A stretch of DNA of 64,000 nucleotides from an uncultured Collinsella sp. (GTDB lineage: Bacteria; Actinomycetota; Coriobacteriia; Coriobacteriales; Coriobacteriaceae), in contig CABUSV010000001.1 in the NCBI GenBank assembly GCA_902494345.1, positions 62,001 to 126,000 of the forward strand. Reading direction: 5' to 3'. The notes beneath the pieces are model-generated. The model was not told the origin of the DNA. It made no database searches and saw nothing but the letters and a program-made list of their open reading frames with translations. Numbering within the stretch: the stretch's first letter is position 1; each line of letters opens with the position of its first letter. Made by a program: the position numbers and the translations under genes. Positions 17,201 to 25,036 of the stretch are shown one piece after another.

Positions 17201-17380
17201 GGCGAGGGCGGCAGCATGGACTTCGATGCCCTGCTCGATCGCGTGGAGGCCGGCATCGCCGAGCGCCTGCGCGAGCTCGAGGCGGGCAACGTTGCCGCCG
17301 TCGACCCGGCGTCGGCTCAGGCCGCGCATGCGCGCTGCTCGTATAACCACGAAGGAACGTTTGTAAGGAGGGACGTGTAG
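14285..17380 (+). CDS. addB: AddB-like subunit of the AddAB double-strand break exonuclease
   Basis: A 1031-residue protein with an N-terminal inactive helicase-like region (no GKT Walker A at the expected APTFAELDL position). Its C-terminal RecB-family nuclease domain has the core GGRIDRVDVD...AVVIDYKHRSG (about residues 858-882) and the preceding SASQIEAYSTCPLCWFV. Paired with AddA it processes double-strand ends for recombination. Canonical AddB carries a 4-Cys iron-sulfur staple; here a CxxC is seen in the first half (STCPLC) but only one Cys at the C-terminus (ARCSYNH), so the cluster may be altered. It ends 3 bp before addA. Confidence 0.85.
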   Translation: MPVRIYTTNAGTDLSDAESALLADLIARHGRAVLLAPTFAELDLCRHDAAEAGISLGIDYKTPASWLRSLWELLGDGRGFVDNLQRQMLFSDMIDRRDDAALQPLSRSQGTVRMLARMARDVLPGVAGTGAERCGGNNCQPEPKSDAEARVFELLRAYAGGLDRRDMVEPCEAADIMTSVLADSLPACTRAVCVRGITSFTHGLLELLSAVANNGGEVVVLLAREQAAMREELAAAFDARDVLFEIAPLGEGVGASDAACGTAAQPAFIEVAGPHARAHAYADAIDDLVKTCRGSEVDGVATPADPVRVLVVSARAPQLFVELASRLAARHIAAETTEFTAFSQSIAGRQFAALAGLIERMKAADEGMASKTEWWPAPELTDWIYSPLSGADAASARGFDKNIRLSRNKTTAGVKSLLQSVQGQVRGARKAASDENWFKNVPCVVSDVFQALWRDKPVTALKAMLAVAEALPDRALGGLDGQARRQAETALLRHAIDILMNDARALDVSQAATVPVLDGVRTKVDKRSTAYDYATYEVDRTPRAQVRFVSLADASVLRPGGYDAVLFADVDLDSYPLSHEEGPLATLTAELRRDGVSLEPAALLRVRFGRAMQAASGPVALARVTHDRQARECYPAAVWTELRAHAEAAGAAKPTCVGEGDIIADFDPAAGEGLKRERVTCEAPQHLSAEAVPYLVLRRRDGEGEDAPLVPRLTSASQIEAYSTCPLCWFVSYRVKPQSIDAGFGNMEKGNFVHDVLEHLHARLPQEGMERVTPENLPRAQELLHEVFDETLAEHAGKRGTEGPLVPLSAVEERQVAEILPQLEGVLAYESEALAPFAPRYLEFAFNELQVEYAGWPLGGRIDRVDVDAENRAVVIDYKHRSGVEEFKLADPTVRDEETGEAPIDDPRWLPPHTQTLIYAQAMRRALGLDTRAALYFSTKGGKPALRGAASAELLEEERGDGRIPGLKKGFPGEGGSMDFDALLDRVEAGIAERLRELEAGNVAAVDPASAQAAHARCSYNHEGTFVRRDV

Positions 17381-17383
17381 ACC

Positions 17384-20300
17384 ATGGATCTTTCGACTTT
17401 GATGCCGCAACAGCTGCAGATTGTCAAAACGCTCGACCGCCCGCTGTTTGTCTCGGCGGGTGCCGGTTCGGGTAAGACCTTTACCCTCACGCGCCGCATC
17501 GTCTATGCGCTCTCGCCCGAATCCGGTCCGTTCGTTGAGCATCTGGACCAGGTGCTCGCCATTACCTTTACCAAAGATGCCGCGGCCGAGATTCGCGACC
17601 GCGTGCGCCGTGCGCTTATCGACGAGGGCATGGACGAGGAAGCACTGACCGTCGACGACGCGTGGATTTCGACCATTCACGGCATGTGCTCGCGTATCCT
17701 GCGCGCGCACGCGCTGGAGCTGGGCATCGACCCCGAGTTCACGGTGCTCACCGATACCGACGAGCTCATGGACCAGGCTGTTGAGCATGTGCTGGGTCGC
17801 GCGACGGCACCCGATGCCGCCCCCGAGCTCGCGGCATCGCTCAAGGCCCTCTATGCCTGGTATCCCATGGCGGGCGAGGGCGGTTCCTTTGGCGGCGGTA
17901 CGACCATCAGGGGTCTGGTGCGCGACCTGCTGGAGCTGTCGAGCCAGTTGCCGGGCGGTATGGACGACGTGCGCATGGCGCGCGGCCAGGCCGATACCTC
18001 GGCACTCGCCGATGCCTATCGCGCGGCGCTGGGCGCAAGCAAGGCCGCGACCGAGAAGGCGCAGACGGCGCTCGATGCCATCGACGCGTTCGAGGCGAGC
18101 GGCAAGACCATGGTCGATGCGGCGCGACTCATGATGTCATGCACCACGCCGCGCGCGAGCAAGGCATTCCCTAAGGAGCAGGTCGAGCTGCTCAAGGCCG
18201 AGGCCGCCGATGCGTTTATCAATATCGTGCTTGCCTGCGGTGCCCCGGCGCTCGATGCGCTGGTGGGCCTGGCCCGTTCCGTGGAGGCCGAGTATCGCGC
18301 GCTGAAGGCTGCCCAGTCCGCCCTCGATAATAACGACCTGCTGCGTATGGCCTACGAGGCCCTGCGCGATTACCCGGCCATCCGTGCTGCGTACGAGGGC
18401 CGCTTTAAGATGGTCATGATCGATGAGTTTCAGGATACCGACCAGATGCAGGTCGATCTGATACGCTACCTGACGGGTGCGGGGGAGCGCGCGCTGTGCA
18501 CCGTGGGCGATGCGCAGCAGTCCATCTATCGCTTCCGTGGCGCCGAGGTCGAGGTGTTCCGTCGTCAGGAGCGCAAGGTGGGCGCCTCGGGGACGGCCGA
18601 GGCAGCGGACGTCGCTGGCACTGCTGCCGATGTTCCCGCCGGTGAGCTCGTCAAACTCGTGCGCAACTTCCGCAGCCATGACGAGGTACTGCGTTACGTG
18701 GCACGCGTCTTCGACGGCGATGACGGCGGCCTGATGCAGGGCTTTTTGGACCTTGAGGCGAGCGACGGCCGCAAGGACACGCTGGTGGCAGATGCCTCGC
18801 GTCGCCAGGCCCTCTTTGTTGCCGGCGGCAGTACGCAGGAGCGCACGCAGGCCAAGGCCCGTGCGATCGCCGAACGCTTCCGCGCACTTGCCGATGCCGG
18901 CCAGCCCCAGGGCGGCATGGTGCTGCTGCTGGGCCGCATGACCAACGCAGATGTCTACGCGCAGGCTTTCCGCGATCAGGGGCTCGACTGCGTCATCGCG
19001 GGCGGCTCGGTCTTTGCCCAGGCTGCCGAGGTGCAGACGGTGCGTGCCCTGGTCTGCGCGCTCGCCAATCCGGCCGATACGGCGCAGGGCCTTATGCCGC
19101 TGCTCGCCTCGCCGATGTTTGCGCTCGGCGCCCAGGAGTTCCTGGCGCTGGCGACCAAGCTCGATAGCGAGACGGGGGAGACCTCGCGCCGGAATATCGA
19201 CGCGGGCATCATGAGTGATTTCGACGTGCCGGGTCTGCAAGATCTGCCGCTCGTGACGCGCGCCCGCGAGGTGCTGCGGTATGCGCTTCGTCGCGTGGGC
19301 CGCGATTCGTTCGCCGCCATCGCGCGCGACGTGGTCAACGCCTCCGGCTGGTTTGTGCGTCTGGCACAGCGCGGTCCCGAGGGCAAGGCCATTGCCGCCA
19401 ACGTGCTCAAGGCGCTCGACGCCGTGGCTGAGGCTGAGGCCGAGTTCGGCAACTCGCTGCGTTCCATCGCGCTGGCCTTCGACCGCTTCTTGGCGGGCAA
19501 GGAGGCCCCGGGCGCGCTCAACGAGGAGGGTGACGGCGCGGTACGCATCATGACGGTGCATGCCTCCAAGGGTCTGGAATATCCGGTCGTGGCGGTCGCC
19601 GAGTGCTTTGGCGTGCGTAAGTCCTCGGGTGCGGCACAGATGGGTCGCGTCGAGGGCGGAGCGCAAGTCGTGGCGCTGCCGGCTCGTTTTGATGGCGTTA
19701 AGCTTGCCGATGGGGCCTTCGTGAAGGGCGATGACGTCAAAAAGCAGTTTGAGCATGCGTTTAAGGGCAAGGGCACGTCGCTGTGGCTGCCGCCGGAGCT
19801 CATGGAGGACGTCTGTGCGACGGGCTCTCCCGCCGAGGCATTTGCCCGCCTGCGCAACGACGACCTGCGGCTTTCGCTCGAGGAGCGGGCCCGCTTGCTC
19901 TACGTTGCCATGACGCGTGCGCGCGAGCTGGTGATCTTGGCGATGGATGCTGGCGTGAGCCGTGGCAAGGTGACGGCGCCGACCTTCGACGTCGAGACCG
20001 ATCTGACCTACGACGTGCTCCGCCGTATTTTGCCGACCGACGCTCTGGACATGCCGCAGCTCGATGCCGACCGCCTGGTGTTCGACAACTCCCAGCCGGG
20101 CGACTACGAGCTTATTTCGCTCGCGGGCTTTACCTTTGGCGAGCAGGCGTTTGAGGCCAACGCTTCGCTGGATGCCGAGGGCAGGCTTGTTCGTGGCGAT
20201 GCCGATGCAGATGCTGCCGACGATTCGGCCAGCACAATCGTCCCCGGTCCTGCCGACCCCAAGCCCGATTCGTTTGAGCTTGTGTATCCCCAGGCAGTGG

Positions 20301-21028
20301 GCGTGCGCATGGGCACCTGTCCGTTCCCGGCGCGTGACTCGTATAGCTACTCGTCAATCGCCGCGGCGCTCCATGCCGAGACGGAAGACCGTGCCGCCGA
20401 GGCTCGTGTTCCCATGGACGAGTCCGGCGATGATGCAGAGTCGGATGGCTCGGAAATAACCGATGCAGACGTGGCCGCTGTCGAGCCCGCCGGCAATCCC
20501 ATGGCGCTGGGCTCGGCCTTCCACGCCGCCTGCCAGTGGCTCATCGAGATGGGTGCCGACGCGTTGCCCGCCGCGCGTGCCGATGCGCTGGCACGCTTGT
20601 GGCGCCTGACGCCGGAGCAGCGCGAACGCTTCGACGTTGCCCTGGACCGCTGGCTCAAGTCGGCTGTTCGTGCCGACCTGCTCGCGTGGCCGTGCGTTCG
20701 CGCCGAGGTGCCGTTCTTTTCGCTGGGCTGCGAGGACGAGGACATCGCTCGCTACGGTGCCTATGCCGAGGGCGCCATCGATGCACTGGCCACCGACCCG
20801 GCCGATCCGTCGCGCGCCCTGGTCATTGATTACAAGACGGGCGGCACGCCGGACGAGACGCCGGACCAGCTGCTCGAGAAGCACGCCCTGCAGGCGCGCG
20901 TTTACGCCGACGTGTTGCACAAGGCGGGCTTTGAGGCCGTGACCGTCAAGTTCGTCCGCGTGGAGCAGCCGGATCCAACCATCTTCGTCGAACCCGCCGA
21001 ACCTCAAGTGGTCACCTACAACCTCTAG
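17384..21028 (+). CDS. addA: AddA helicase-nuclease subunit
   Basis: A 1214-residue UvrD-superfamily helicase fused to a RecB-type nuclease. Walker A is SAGAGSGKTFT (about residues 24-34) and the Walker B/motif II is MIDEFQDTD (about 346-354). GDAQQSIYRFRGA, MTVHASKGLEYPVV and YVAMTRARE are motifs III to VI. The C-terminal nuclease core is ALVIDYKTGG (about 1144-1153). With AddB it unwinds and resects DNA ends before RecA loading. The ribosome site AAGGAGGG lies inside the end of addB, so the two are translationally linked. It is followed by a large palindrome instead of a U-run terminator. Confidence 0.93.
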   Translation: MDLSTLMPQQLQIVKTLDRPLFVSAGAGSGKTFTLTRRIVYALSPESGPFVEHLDQVLAITFTKDAAAEIRDRVRRALIDEGMDEEALTVDDAWISTIHGMCSRILRAHALELGIDPEFTVLTDTDELMDQAVEHVLGRATAPDAAPELAASLKALYAWYPMAGEGGSFGGGTTIRGLVRDLLELSSQLPGGMDDVRMARGQADTSALADAYRAALGASKAATEKAQTALDAIDAFEASGKTMVDAARLMMSCTTPRASKAFPKEQVELLKAEAADAFINIVLACGAPALDALVGLARSVEAEYRALKAAQSALDNNDLLRMAYEALRDYPAIRAAYEGRFKMVMIDEFQDTDQMQVDLIRYLTGAGERALCTVGDAQQSIYRFRGAEVEVFRRQERKVGASGTAEAADVAGTAADVPAGELVKLVRNFRSHDEVLRYVARVFDGDDGGLMQGFLDLEASDGRKDTLVADASRRQALFVAGGSTQERTQAKARAIAERFRALADAGQPQGGMVLLLGRMTNADVYAQAFRDQGLDCVIAGGSVFAQAAEVQTVRALVCALANPADTAQGLMPLLASPMFALGAQEFLALATKLDSETGETSRRNIDAGIMSDFDVPGLQDLPLVTRAREVLRYALRRVGRDSFAAIARDVVNASGWFVRLAQRGPEGKAIAANVLKALDAVAEAEAEFGNSLRSIALAFDRFLAGKEAPGALNEEGDGAVRIMTVHASKGLEYPVVAVAECFGVRKSSGAAQMGRVEGGAQVVALPARFDGVKLADGAFVKGDDVKKQFEHAFKGKGTSLWLPPELMEDVCATGSPAEAFARLRNDDLRLSLEERARLLYVAMTRARELVILAMDAGVSRGKVTAPTFDVETDLTYDVLRRILPTDALDMPQLDADRLVFDNSQPGDYELISLAGFTFGEQAFEANASLDAEGRLVRGDADADAADDSASTIVPGPADPKPDSFELVYPQAVGVRMGTCPFPARDSYSYSSIAAALHAETEDRAAEARVPMDESGDDAESDGSEITDADVAAVEPAGNPMALGSAFHAACQWLIEMGADALPAARADALARLWRLTPEQRERFDVALDRWLKSAVRADLLAWPCVRAEVPFFSLGCEDEDIARYGAYAEGAIDALATDPADPSRALVIDYKTGGTPDETPDQLLEKHALQARVYADVLHKAGFEAVTVKFVRVEQPDPTIFVEPAEPQVVTYNL

Positions 21029-21040
21029 CCCTCAGATAAC

Positions 21041-21103
21041 TTGCGGTGGAATACGGACTGTTTTGGCCAAAAAAGCCGCCAAACAGTCCGCATTTCACCG
21101 CAA
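21041..21103. repeat. 63-bp intergenic palindrome between addA and dnaE
   Basis: The left arm (21041-21067, starting TTGCGGTGGAATACGGACTG) is complementary to the right arm (21075-21103, ending ATTTCACCGCAA) over about 26 positions with two mismatches and one bulge. The loop is A-rich. No U-run follows, so this is better described as a REP-like palindromic repeat than as a terminator. Confidence 0.75.
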
Positions 21104-21204
21104 CTGCAAGAGGAGCCGTGTGGGTTTGGCTAGGTTCGGGTGCTGTCCATGCCGTGGGGTAAAATCGTTCAGTCAGAACACGAACCCGCATCGGAGCTCA
21201 TCAC

Positions 21205-24200
21205 ATGGCATTCGTCCATCTGCACAATCACACTGTCTTTTCCATGCTCGACGGCGCAACCCGTATCCAGGATATGGTCAACCGTGCCGTTGAGCTGGGC
21301 ATGCCTGCCGTGGCCATTACCGACCACGGCTACATGTATGGCGTGCCCGACCTGGCGCTGGCCTGCGATGCCGTCAACCACAACACACCCGAGTACAAAA
21401 CCTGGAGCCACGACAAGGCCTTCCTGGAAAAGGACCGCCGCGACGAGTTGGTGGAGCCCGATCCCGAGGAAAACCCGCGCGAGCATGCCCAGTATGTGAA
21501 GGACATGGCCATGTGGGACGAGAAGGGCAACATCGACGAGCTCAAGCCGCCCCTGGTCATCAAGCCCATCTTTGGCTGCGAGGTCTACTTTACGCCGGAC
21601 GAGACCCTTGCCCGCGACCACAAGCCCGAGCTCTACCATATGATCCTCCTGGCCAAAGACCAGGAAGGCTACGTCAACCTGATGCAAACGGTCTCCGAGG
21701 CCGCCGTGCAGGGCTTTTACTACAAGCCGCGCGTGACGCTCGACAACCTGCGCCGCCATGCCAAGGGCATGATCTGCACGAGCGCCTGTATCGCGGGCAT
21801 CATCCCCAAATACATCGACCGCGGTGACATGGAGGGCGCCATCAAGTGGGCCGAGACCTTCCGTGACACCTTTGATCCCGGCGACTTCTATATCGAGATT
21901 CAGGAACACGGCATCACCACCGACAACGGCCTGACCGACGAGCAGATGGACCGCACGCTCATCGACATTGCTAAACAGGTGGGCGTCAAGGTCATCGCCA
22001 CCAACGACTTCCACTACCTGCGCCGCGAGGATGCGCCCGTGCAGGACGTCATCATGTGCATTGGCATGAACGCCAAGGTCGATGACCCCAACCGCATGCG
22101 CATGACCGGCTCGGAGTTTTACATGAAGACCGAGGAGGAGATGCGGGCAATGTTCCCGTATTGCCCCGAGGCCTGCGACAACACGCTCGAGATCGCCGAC
22201 AAGTGCTACGTGGAGCTCGACTGGGACTCCATCATCCTGCCGCGCTTCCCGTTGCTCGACCCCGGCGAGACGCACGAGAGCCAGTTCCGCCGCGAGTGCG
22301 AGAAGGGCCTGCGCCAGCACTACGGCGACGACTGGGCCACGCGCGAGATCGGCGGCGTCAACATCAAAGAGCGCTTTGAGTACGAATACAAGGTCATTTG
22401 CGACAAGGGTTTTGCCGCCTACTTTTTGATCGTTGCCGAGTACGTGCAATGGGCCAAGGACAACGGCATCGGCGTCGGCCCCGGCCGTGGCTCGGCCGCC
22501 GGCGCTATCGTCGCCTACGCCATGAACATCACCGCGTTCGACCCGCTCGAGAACGGCCTGATGTTCGAGAGGTTCCTGTCCCCGCAGCGTACCGAGATGC
22601 CCGATATCGATATGGACTTCGACGATGAGCGGCGCCTCGAGGTCGTGGAGCACGTTCGTCAGCTCTACGGCCCCGAGAAGGTCACCCACGTCATCACCTA
22701 CTCGACCATCAAGGCCAAGCAGGCCATCAACGACGCCGCGCGCGTCTTGGACTACCCGGTCTACATGGGTCAGCGCCTGTCCAAGATGGTCTCGAGCGAC
22801 CCCAAGGTCAAGCTCAAGCAGGTGCTCGACAAGCAGCCCGGCAAAGAGGATCTGTTTAACCCCGATTTTGCCGAGGCCTATAAAAAGGACGACGACGCCC
22901 GCCGCATCATCGACACGGCGCTCTCGATCGAGGGTCTCACCCGTGGCGAGGGCGTGCACGCGTGCGCCGTTCTGATCTGCCGCGACCCCGTCAACGAGCA
23001 CGTGCCCACCAAGCTCGACACCAAGGGCGGCGTCGAGATTACCCAGTACGAGGGCCATACCGTTGCCGACATGGGCCTGCTCAAGATGGACTTCTTGGGC
23101 CTGCGTACGCTGACGGTTATCTCCAAGGCCAAGGCAAACATCAAAAAGAACTTCGGCATCGACATCAAAGAGGAAGAGATTCCCTTTGACGATCCCGAGA
23201 TCTTTAAACTCATGGGCTCCGGCCACACCGCCGGCGTCTTCCAGGTCGAGTCCGCCGGCATGACGGCCACGATCAAGAACATGAAGCCCACCGAGTACAA
23301 GCACGTCGTGGCATTGATCGCTCTGTACCGCCCGGGCCCGCTGGGCGCCGGCATGGTCTCGTCCTACATCAACCGTATGAACGGCAAGGAGCCGGCCGTC
23401 TCCTACGACGACCGCCTGGACGACATCCTGGGCGAAACCTACGGCACCATGGTCTACCAGGAGCAGGTTATGCTCATCTCCGTCGAGATGTGCGGCTTCT
23501 CCAAGGGCGAATCGGACTCGCGTATCCGTAAGCCCGTGGCTAAGAAAAAGATTAAGCTGCTCACGTCGACGGTGCTCCACTGGGAGGATGGCTCGGACGA
23601 GACCACCTACGACCACTGGATGAACGGCGCTATCAAGAACAACTACACGCGCGAGGTCGCCCAGAAGATTTGGGACGATGTTCTCGAGTTCGCATCCTAC
23701 GCCTTCAACAAGTCGCACTCCGCCGGCTACGCCATCCTGGTTATGCAGACGGCGTGGCTCAAGGCGCACTATCCGCACGAGTACATGGCGGCCGTTCTGA
23801 CGTCCTATACGGGTAAGACCGACAAGATCGTGCACTACGTCTCGGCATGCCGTCACGACGGCATCCCCGTGCTTTCGCCAGATGTCAACGAGTCCGGTAC
23901 CGAGTTCACGGCTACCAAGGAGGGCGTGCGCTTTGGTCTGGCCGGCATCCGCGGCGTGGGCACCGGCGTGGCGCAGGCGATTATCGCCGAGCGCGAGGCG
24001 GGCGGTCCGTTTAAGACGCTGCACGACTTTGTCGAGCGCGTGGACTCCAGCCAGGCAAACCGCCGCGTGATCGAATCGCTCATCAAGGCAGGCGCCTTCG
24101 ACTCCACGGGGTATCCGCGTCGCCAGATGATGCACTTTGTGGACAAGAACAACCCCGAGAACATCATCGATGCCGCAGTAAAGCGCCAGAAGGATCGCGC

Positions 24201-25008
24201 GAGCGGCCAGACGTCGTTCTTCGATATGTTTGGCGACGTTGAGGGCTCGGGCTTTGAGGTGAGCGTGCCCGATCCGGATGGCCAGGAGTGGGACCGCCAC
24301 CTTAAGCTGAGCCAGGAGAAAGAGGTTCTGGGCATCTATGTCTCGGACCACCCGCTGCGCCCGTTTGAGTATGCACTTAGCAAAGCGCGCGACTTCTCGT
24401 TCTCGCAGATCGACACCGGCTATGAGGTGCAAAACCCCACGGGCGGTACCATCAACCAGGAGATTCCCGAGGGCAAGGCGCTGTGGTGGGCCGGCATGGT
24501 CTCGAGCGTGTCCAAGCGCGTGACCAAAAACGGCGACCCCATGGGCATCGTGCAGCTCGAGGACATGGAAGGCGAGGCCACGGTCGTGGTGTTCCCCAAG
24601 ACCTACAAGGAGGCCGAGGGGTATCTGTACGGCGAGGTCGATCCCGAGACCGGCGCGCAGCTGTCCGACGCGTTTGTGCGCATTAAGGGCAAGCTCGAGC
24701 GCTCGGACCGCGGCGACCAGATCATCGCGCAGGAGATTGTGCCGCTGGAGCTTAGCGAGGAGAAAAACAAGCCCAAGGTCTTTGAGGTCATGGTGCCCAA
24801 CAGCCGCTTTAGCCAGGGCAATATGGCGCGCCTGGCCACGGTGCTCACCACCAACCCGGGCGGCGACCGCGTGGAGATCTTTATTGAGCAAGTCGACGGG
24901 CGCGTGCTGCGCGCTGAGGTGCCGGCCAAGGTCAATGCACGCTCGATTCCGCTGCTGGCAGAGGCAAAGGCCATCGTCGGCAACCAAGGCCGCGTGACGG
25001 TTATCTAA
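21205..25008 (+). CDS. dnaE: DNA polymerase III alpha subunit
   Basis: A 1267-residue C-family replicative polymerase. The N-terminal PHP domain begins FVHLHNHTVFSMLDG and has TDHGYMYG. The palm catalytic aspartates are in PDIDMDFDDERR (about residues 466-477). The finger/thumb blocks VGPGRGSAAG and AYRPGPL-like LYRPGPLG follow. Later come NKSHSAGYAI, a helix-hairpin-helix region, and an OB fold near 1090-1170 (AGMVSSVSKRVTKNGDPMG). Length and order agree with DnaE1. The start codon lies at the conserved N-terminus. It is probably the main replicative polymerase, located among recombination genes. Confidence 0.96.
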   Translation: MAFVHLHNHTVFSMLDGATRIQDMVNRAVELGMPAVAITDHGYMYGVPDLALACDAVNHNTPEYKTWSHDKAFLEKDRRDELVEPDPEENPREHAQYVKDMAMWDEKGNIDELKPPLVIKPIFGCEVYFTPDETLARDHKPELYHMILLAKDQEGYVNLMQTVSEAAVQGFYYKPRVTLDNLRRHAKGMICTSACIAGIIPKYIDRGDMEGAIKWAETFRDTFDPGDFYIEIQEHGITTDNGLTDEQMDRTLIDIAKQVGVKVIATNDFHYLRREDAPVQDVIMCIGMNAKVDDPNRMRMTGSEFYMKTEEEMRAMFPYCPEACDNTLEIADKCYVELDWDSIILPRFPLLDPGETHESQFRRECEKGLRQHYGDDWATREIGGVNIKERFEYEYKVICDKGFAAYFLIVAEYVQWAKDNGIGVGPGRGSAAGAIVAYAMNITAFDPLENGLMFERFLSPQRTEMPDIDMDFDDERRLEVVEHVRQLYGPEKVTHVITYSTIKAKQAINDAARVLDYPVYMGQRLSKMVSSDPKVKLKQVLDKQPGKEDLFNPDFAEAYKKDDDARRIIDTALSIEGLTRGEGVHACAVLICRDPVNEHVPTKLDTKGGVEITQYEGHTVADMGLLKMDFLGLRTLTVISKAKANIKKNFGIDIKEEEIPFDDPEIFKLMGSGHTAGVFQVESAGMTATIKNMKPTEYKHVVALIALYRPGPLGAGMVSSYINRMNGKEPAVSYDDRLDDILGETYGTMVYQEQVMLISVEMCGFSKGESDSRIRKPVAKKKIKLLTSTVLHWEDGSDETTYDHWMNGAIKNNYTREVAQKIWDDVLEFASYAFNKSHSAGYAILVMQTAWLKAHYPHEYMAAVLTSYTGKTDKIVHYVSACRHDGIPVLSPDVNESGTEFTATKEGVRFGLAGIRGVGTGVAQAIIAEREAGGPFKTLHDFVERVDSSQANRRVIESLIKAGAFDSTGYPRRQMMHFVDKNNPENIIDAAVKRQKDRASGQTSFFDMFGDVEGSGFEVSVPDPDGQEWDRHLKLSQEKEVLGIYVSDHPLRPFEYALSKARDFSFSQIDTGYEVQNPTGGTINQEIPEGKALWWAGMVSSVSKRVTKNGDPMGIVQLEDMEGEATVVVFPKTYKEAEGYLYGEVDPETGAQLSDAFVRIKGKLERSDRGDQIIAQEIVPLELSEEKNKPKVFEVMVPNSRFSQGNMARLATVLTTNPGGDRVEIFIEQVDGRVLRAEVPAKVNARSIPLLAEAKAIVGNQGRVTVI

Positions 25009-25036
25009 GCTACCCCGGGTGAGATTGGAGGAAGTG

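Noticed and set aside
16465..17788. Minus-strand ORFs over addB-addA
   Set aside because: Antisense shadows; the plus-strand helicase and nuclease motifs are unambiguous.
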